Positions 59,840-64,000 of a stretch of DNA of 64,000 nucleotides are shown piece after piece; the stretch's first letter is position 1; every line of letters starts with the position of its first letter. Source of the DNA: Sciurus carolinensis (lineage: Eukaryota; Chordata; Mammalia; Rodentia; Sciuridae). The translations under genes and the position numbers were made by a program. The stretch is from NCBI RefSeq assembly GCF_902686445.1, contig NC_062222.1, positions 43,585,792 through 43,649,791 of the forward strand, written 5' to 3'. Under the pieces are notes generated by a model that was given only the letters and a program-made list of their open reading frames with translations, was not told where the DNA came from and made no database searches.

Positions 59840-59944
59840 GGGCTGGGGATACAGCTCAGTTGTTACAGTGCTTGCCTTGCAAGCACAATGCCCTGGGTTC
59901 AATCCCCAGCACTGCGGGGGGAAAAAAAAAAAAAAAAAAAAAAA
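59840..59944 (+). mobile_element. Solo ID element, sense, with long A tail
   Basis: GGCTGGGGATACAGCTCAGT, TGTTACAGTGCTTGCCTTGC, GGTTCAATCCCCAGCACTGC then GGGGGG and about 23 A. The A and B boxes of the pol III promoter are well preserved; this is the least diverged ID in the window. Confidence 0.95.
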
Positions 59945-62175
59945 GGAAAGTTACTGCCCATGCTTTAGGACAGTTAAAACATGCCATGAGCAGGTGGAGT
60001 GTGAATAAGAATCAAGGATAATGGGAGAGAAAAACGGTGCAAGTAGTTTTGAGAAAGGGTTGCTGGCCTAATGTAGTATATACTTCATGTATCCCAGAGG
60101 AAAGTTTGAATCCTACAGACTAAGAAATGTGTATTGCAAATAGGAGAATTTATAGCTTGCAAAACTATTATTTAAAGTTTTTTTTTATATTTTTAAACCC
60201 GAATGTAACTTTAATACACAAACACAATGCATTAATATTTAAAGATTAATGGTACAAAGGAGAAAAATATTTCTCTAGAAAAATTTTTTGTTTCATCCTT
60301 CATAATAACATCTTCAGTTTCCTTGTTGATTTATAAAAGAGAAGAGCTGTTGACAAAATCTTAAAAGCTCTGATCCTGTTTCCTTATGAAACAACTGTTC
60401 ATGCTGGGTCCAACCCATAGGTTGCCTAAGAAAACTTCTCTCTCCAGGTTTAATTCAGAAGACTAACTTATAACAAGTCTGAATTTAGGACACAAAAGCA
60501 GTAATTGGATGTTTAAAATCAGTAGAGCGCTATTGTGTCTTAGGCAATGGTGATGTGGTGTAGGAAGAAAATCAGTGGTCATTCTGTGCACAGCAAGCTG
60601 GTAAAATCCTGTGGGATCAGGGCATTTGTCTGTTCCAGACAGGATGCTGTTCTTGCACATTAAAACTTCAAAGTGCACAGGCTTAAGAAAAACACCAGAA
60701 GCCCTCTGAAATGAACACATTCAGTTATCATTGTACCATTTGGTCATTTAAATAAAGAATGTACATGTAACCCTAATATAGGTACTGTCATGGTCTCTCA
60801 TCAGCATTAGAGTGCTTTACAAGCTGTTTAAGGGTGAATGTTCAACGTACAATATCATTATACATTTAATTATAACTGAGAATTTGGTTACAAAGTAAAT
60901 GTACATTACATATCCGAATATTTTACCAAGAAAAATTGAGGTAGGCAAGTGAAATATTAAAAACAAAGAAACAACAAGGAAGACTTTTAGAGAGTTTGAC
61001 CATGCTGTAGCAAAGTTAATTAAAATGAGAAATGGAGTATGTTTTGGGAGGGGTCAAGGGACTCACAATTCATGAATTATAAGGGTACTAACTATATATG
61101 GAAAGTAGCTGCATGCTCACGGGAATTATTAGAGAAGCAAATCTGGTACATAAGAGAAAATTCACTTTAATGGTCCAAGTTCAAAGTGGAAAAAGGAGAT
61201 CCTAGTACACATTATTATTACCACTGAAACAGAAACAGCCCATACAGATATTGCACAGATTCATGGCAAGTCTTAGTCACAAAAGAGGTGGAAGAATAGA
61301 CAGTTCTTTATGTAATTCAAAGTATATAAAATTAGAATTTTGTAAGCCAGTAGGAAAATGGAAATTGTTCAACAAATATTGTGATTGTTATTTTAAGTAT
61401 CATACATTTAATACATTGGCAAGGAAAAAACCCACTTTTACCCATTAACCAAAAAAGAAGAAAAGAATCTTTTAAATGTTTTACCCAAAAAGGAACAGGA
61501 ATAAAATGATAAAGCAAAAAAAGCCATTGCATGTGTGCCAATATCATCTAAATTAAGAGTGCAGTACCATTCCAACACATGACTAATAAAGACAAACTAC
61601 AGATATTTTAAAAATTGTCCTATCATGAACAAAATATTTCAGAGACATTTTTAACCTTTGAGCACTAAAAGTATTTCCTTTTCTCCTTCTCTCACATGGA
61701 AAGGGAGAAATCTGTTGATAAAATAATATTTCTATGCACATATTGCTTTCAAAACCACTGTATCATCTTAAGTCCTTAGAATTATGTTTATATATATATA
61801 ATGACATAACATAATAATAATGACACACATCTGTGTATATGTCATTATTAACTGAAATTTACAGATAGATAGCTGAGGCCAGTGATCAGACATTCAGCAT
61901 TTGGTAGAGCTGAGACTTGTATTAAGGACTTCCAACTCTTTCTTTCATATAATTTCTAGTACACCCAAAGAGAAAGAACATTTTTATTTGTTGGTCTTTT
62001 ATATAAAAAAGTCTTTGCATCATCCTGTCACCAATGCAAATTCTCCATAAATAAAGCAATGTATTTTTATTTTTCCCTGACATGTACTTGAAATTTAATT
62101 TGTCAATGACTGTCATTTTTCATATCCTCGAAGTGTATAAACTTGAAGTCATTTTGAGTCCCCCTTTTTTCTCTA
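59945..62175. other. AT-rich intron with a MIR-like trace
   Basis: TTTACAGATAGATAGCTGAG, GCCAGTGATCAGACATTCAG and AGAGCTGAGACTTGTATTAA at 61857-61926 resemble an antisense MIR. Short (TA)n near 61790. Nothing coding. Confidence 0.5.
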
Positions 62176-62179
62176 TTCT

Positions 62180-62560
62180 AGTTGAGCACTAATCCATCCT
62201 GTTTCTCTCCCTGCTGATTTTGCTGGGCAGCATTCAGTCCAAGCTCTGTTTATCTCTCTTGGTGTACTATAACAGTCTCCTGGCTGACCTTGCTAGCTTT
62301 ACTTCCTCCCCAAGATCTTTCTTCATAACAAAGCCTTTCATAATTTCTCTCTTTTTTTTTTTTTTGCTTCATTGAATTCAGTTCCTCATTCATTGCTTTG
62401 AAGATCCCTTGACTTTATTTCCAAATCCTTTCTCCCTTCTTTGTTCACACCATGATGCTCACCAACTTCCATATCCAACCTGTGAGATATTGCCTCCACC
62501 TCCAGTTCAACCTCTATTAAAAGAACCAGCTATTACACCTAATCTTGTACATCCTTTATT
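62180..62560 (+). mobile_element. L2 relic
   Basis: GTACTATAACAGTCTCCTGG, CTGACCTTGCTAGCTTTACT and TTGTTCACACCATGATGCTC resemble the L2 segment with GATTACTGCAACAGCCTCCT and GGTCTCCCTGCTTCC. A T12 run interrupts it. Confidence 0.5.
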
Positions 62561-62564
62561 CTTT

Positions 62565-63400
62565 CTACTGAGATTAATCAAATATTTATCTAAAAGAGAA
62601 GTTACTTGAGAGAAAATATTTTAACCCAAGAACCTTTGCCAACCTCAATTTAAAATGCAGTACACAAATTTTCTACACGTTTCATCATATTTCAATATAG
62701 TCTTAGATAATTAAAATTATACAGTTGTCCTGAGTTTGATGAGAACTCACAGGATCACAGGTTTTCATTCTTGTACTTTTTGTTTTTACTTTGGTGGTCA
62801 TAAACTTTCCTATTAAAGTAAATTCATTCAACAGGAAAAAGATTTAGTGCACAATGGTTATTCGATTAATATTTGTTTGATCCAAGGGACAACAATAGCT
62901 ATAGTTTTATGTAGTGCATACATCTGAACCCACATTGGAAATATGCTTGATAGAAAATAAAGTATGGCAAATTTTTATCCAAGACTAGAAAGAAGAGAAA
63001 TAGGCACTATTTAAAATAGTTTCTCATTGATTCTAAGTTTTTAAATGCAATTAAAACAAAAAAACATAATTATCTGAGTTTCCTGATTAAAAATTGAGTT
63101 TTAAAGAATTTTAAAATCATTGGAGTGACCAAATTGCTTCATAAGCTCTTATGCAACTTAATATAGAATACACAACCCACAAGGCTCCTGTGTGAAAGCC
63201 AATTAATTGATTTAAAAGGCATGCATCTTAATTATCAATTTTCATTTAAAGGCAAAACATTTCTGTCATTGGTGTGGTGCAAATTCTTGTTCTACCGTTC
63301 AGTGCTCCTTTCTAGTATGAAAGCTAAAAATTCTGAAATATTAGATCTTAGGTTAAATGACTGGGTATGTGTGCTTGATGTTATATACAAAGCCCCTTAT
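62565..63400. other. AT-rich intron, nothing recognised
   Basis: ORFs of about 63 codons only, random in look. Confidence 0.5.
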
Positions 63401-63404
63401 ATGA

Positions 63405-64000
63405 TTCAATGAAGGGTTTGTAGCAAGGGAATTGGCATCTGCTCCTTGGTCCTCTGTCATCTGCCTTCTCCCCACTAACGATAAATTGTGTTTCACAGAT
63501 GGCTTTTTTCTTCTCCCACCCACACCCAGGCTTTGATTCCTGTCCCAGAGCCCACACTGAGCCCTGGGCTAAGTATGCGACCACCCTGAACAAAAGCCCC
63601 TTGGCTTTCCAAATGACCTCTATCCTCAAAGGAGTCACTGCTTTCAGGTTACCTGGTTCATTTACACTCTGTTGGTCTCAGGCATTTTAGATTGTGACAT
63701 GGTTTAGTTAAGCATTCTGGCCCAGTTTGAGGCAAGAGCCATAAATAAGAAAGAAGTTTGTACTACAGCCTCTAGAAGAACTCATGAGAGTTCTTATATT
63801 TGCCAAGCTGTGCAGTTGAGTGGTGTGTGGATTACTGAGTTTTCTTCCAATGTTTACTGTGGCACTTGCCATCATGGCACCTTACAATCCCGACGGCCAC
63901 CATCACTGCCCCTGCATCTCTGCAAAATGATTAACAGCATCGTGCTGATGTTTTTCTGTGGCTTCTAATTCCTGGTACTATCAGTGAACAAAGTGCCTAA
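63405..64000. other. GC-richer end of window, candidate conserved block
   Basis: 63410-63640 is open on both strands (85 and 63 codons) with no family match. 63850-63990 has CCCGACGGCCACCATCACTG and ACAGCATCGTGCTGATG and is repeat-free as far as I can see. Neither has a clear splice pair on the minus strand. Confidence 0.3.

Larger units (their letters stand above)
16055..64000 (-). other. ANK2: ANK2 intron upstream of the exon (may include unseen alternative first exons)
   Basis: Ankyrin genes use several alternative first exons spread over very long 5' introns, so a 48 kb exon-free stretch is expected. I looked for minus-strand starts like the known short N-termini joined to SDSNAS and found none, and no CpG-rich promoter block. 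Non-coding first exons cannot be excluded by eye. Confidence 0.65.

Noticed and set aside
60463..60720. Minus-strand ATGACCACT near 60580 as a possible short alternative ANK2 start
   Set aside because: The following codons do not resemble known ANK2 N-termini and no donor site compatible with phase 0 joining to SDSNAS was seen.
1..64000. Any defence system, operon or other novel gene cluster
   Set aside because: The window is mammalian intron; apart from one ankyrin exon no coding gene is supported, so no such system can be claimed.

Overview
This is a vertebrate, almost certainly rodent, nuclear window of AT-rich intronic DNA. The repeats point to a squirrel-type rodent (Sciuridae or a close relative). 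At least a dozen copies of a composite SINE pair a 7SL-derived B1 part with an ID-like tRNA part, the architecture known as B1-dID or STRID. Solo ID elements and a LINE-1 3' end that recurs four times are also present. The species cannot be fixed from the sequence.

Only one protein-coding exon can be supported. It lies on the minus strand at 15953-16054: 102 bp, 34 codons, phase 0 at both ends, with consensus AG acceptor and GT donor. Its product is the start of the first ankyrin repeat of an ankyrin and matches ankyrin-B (ANK2) best. The other ~63.9 kb is therefore read as two very long introns of that gene: the downstream intron at 1-15952 and the upstream intron, or alternative-promoter region, at 16055-64000. 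No first exon, CpG island or promoter was found in the 48 kb upstream of the exon.

Layout by region. 1-5.6 kb: unique AT-rich intron with a SINE at the left edge. 5.6-7.8 kb: a SINE interrupted by a 2 kb 5'-truncated L1, with target-site duplications for both insertions. 8.1-10.8 kb: an old, unusually long L2 copy. 10.8-16 kb: SINE, MIR and L2 relics, then the ANK2 exon. 16-34 kb: mostly unique intron with SINEs, a short L1, an antisense L2 and a (TG)n(GA)n/G-rich tract. 33-45 kb: LTR relics, a MER5-like hAT relic and L2 pieces. 45-60 kb: a dense SINE/ID cluster, two more short L1 insertions, a possible tail-only insertion and several long dinucleotide repeats. 60-64 kb: mostly unique sequence with an L2 relic.

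All the small open reading frames outside the exon lie in repeats or are random intronic frames. No RNA gene, CRISPR array or prokaryotic-style system is present. The most informative signals are the dated retrotransposition events readable from their duplications, the G-quadruplex-prone L1 3' ends, and a few non-repeat GC-richer blocks that could be conserved elements.
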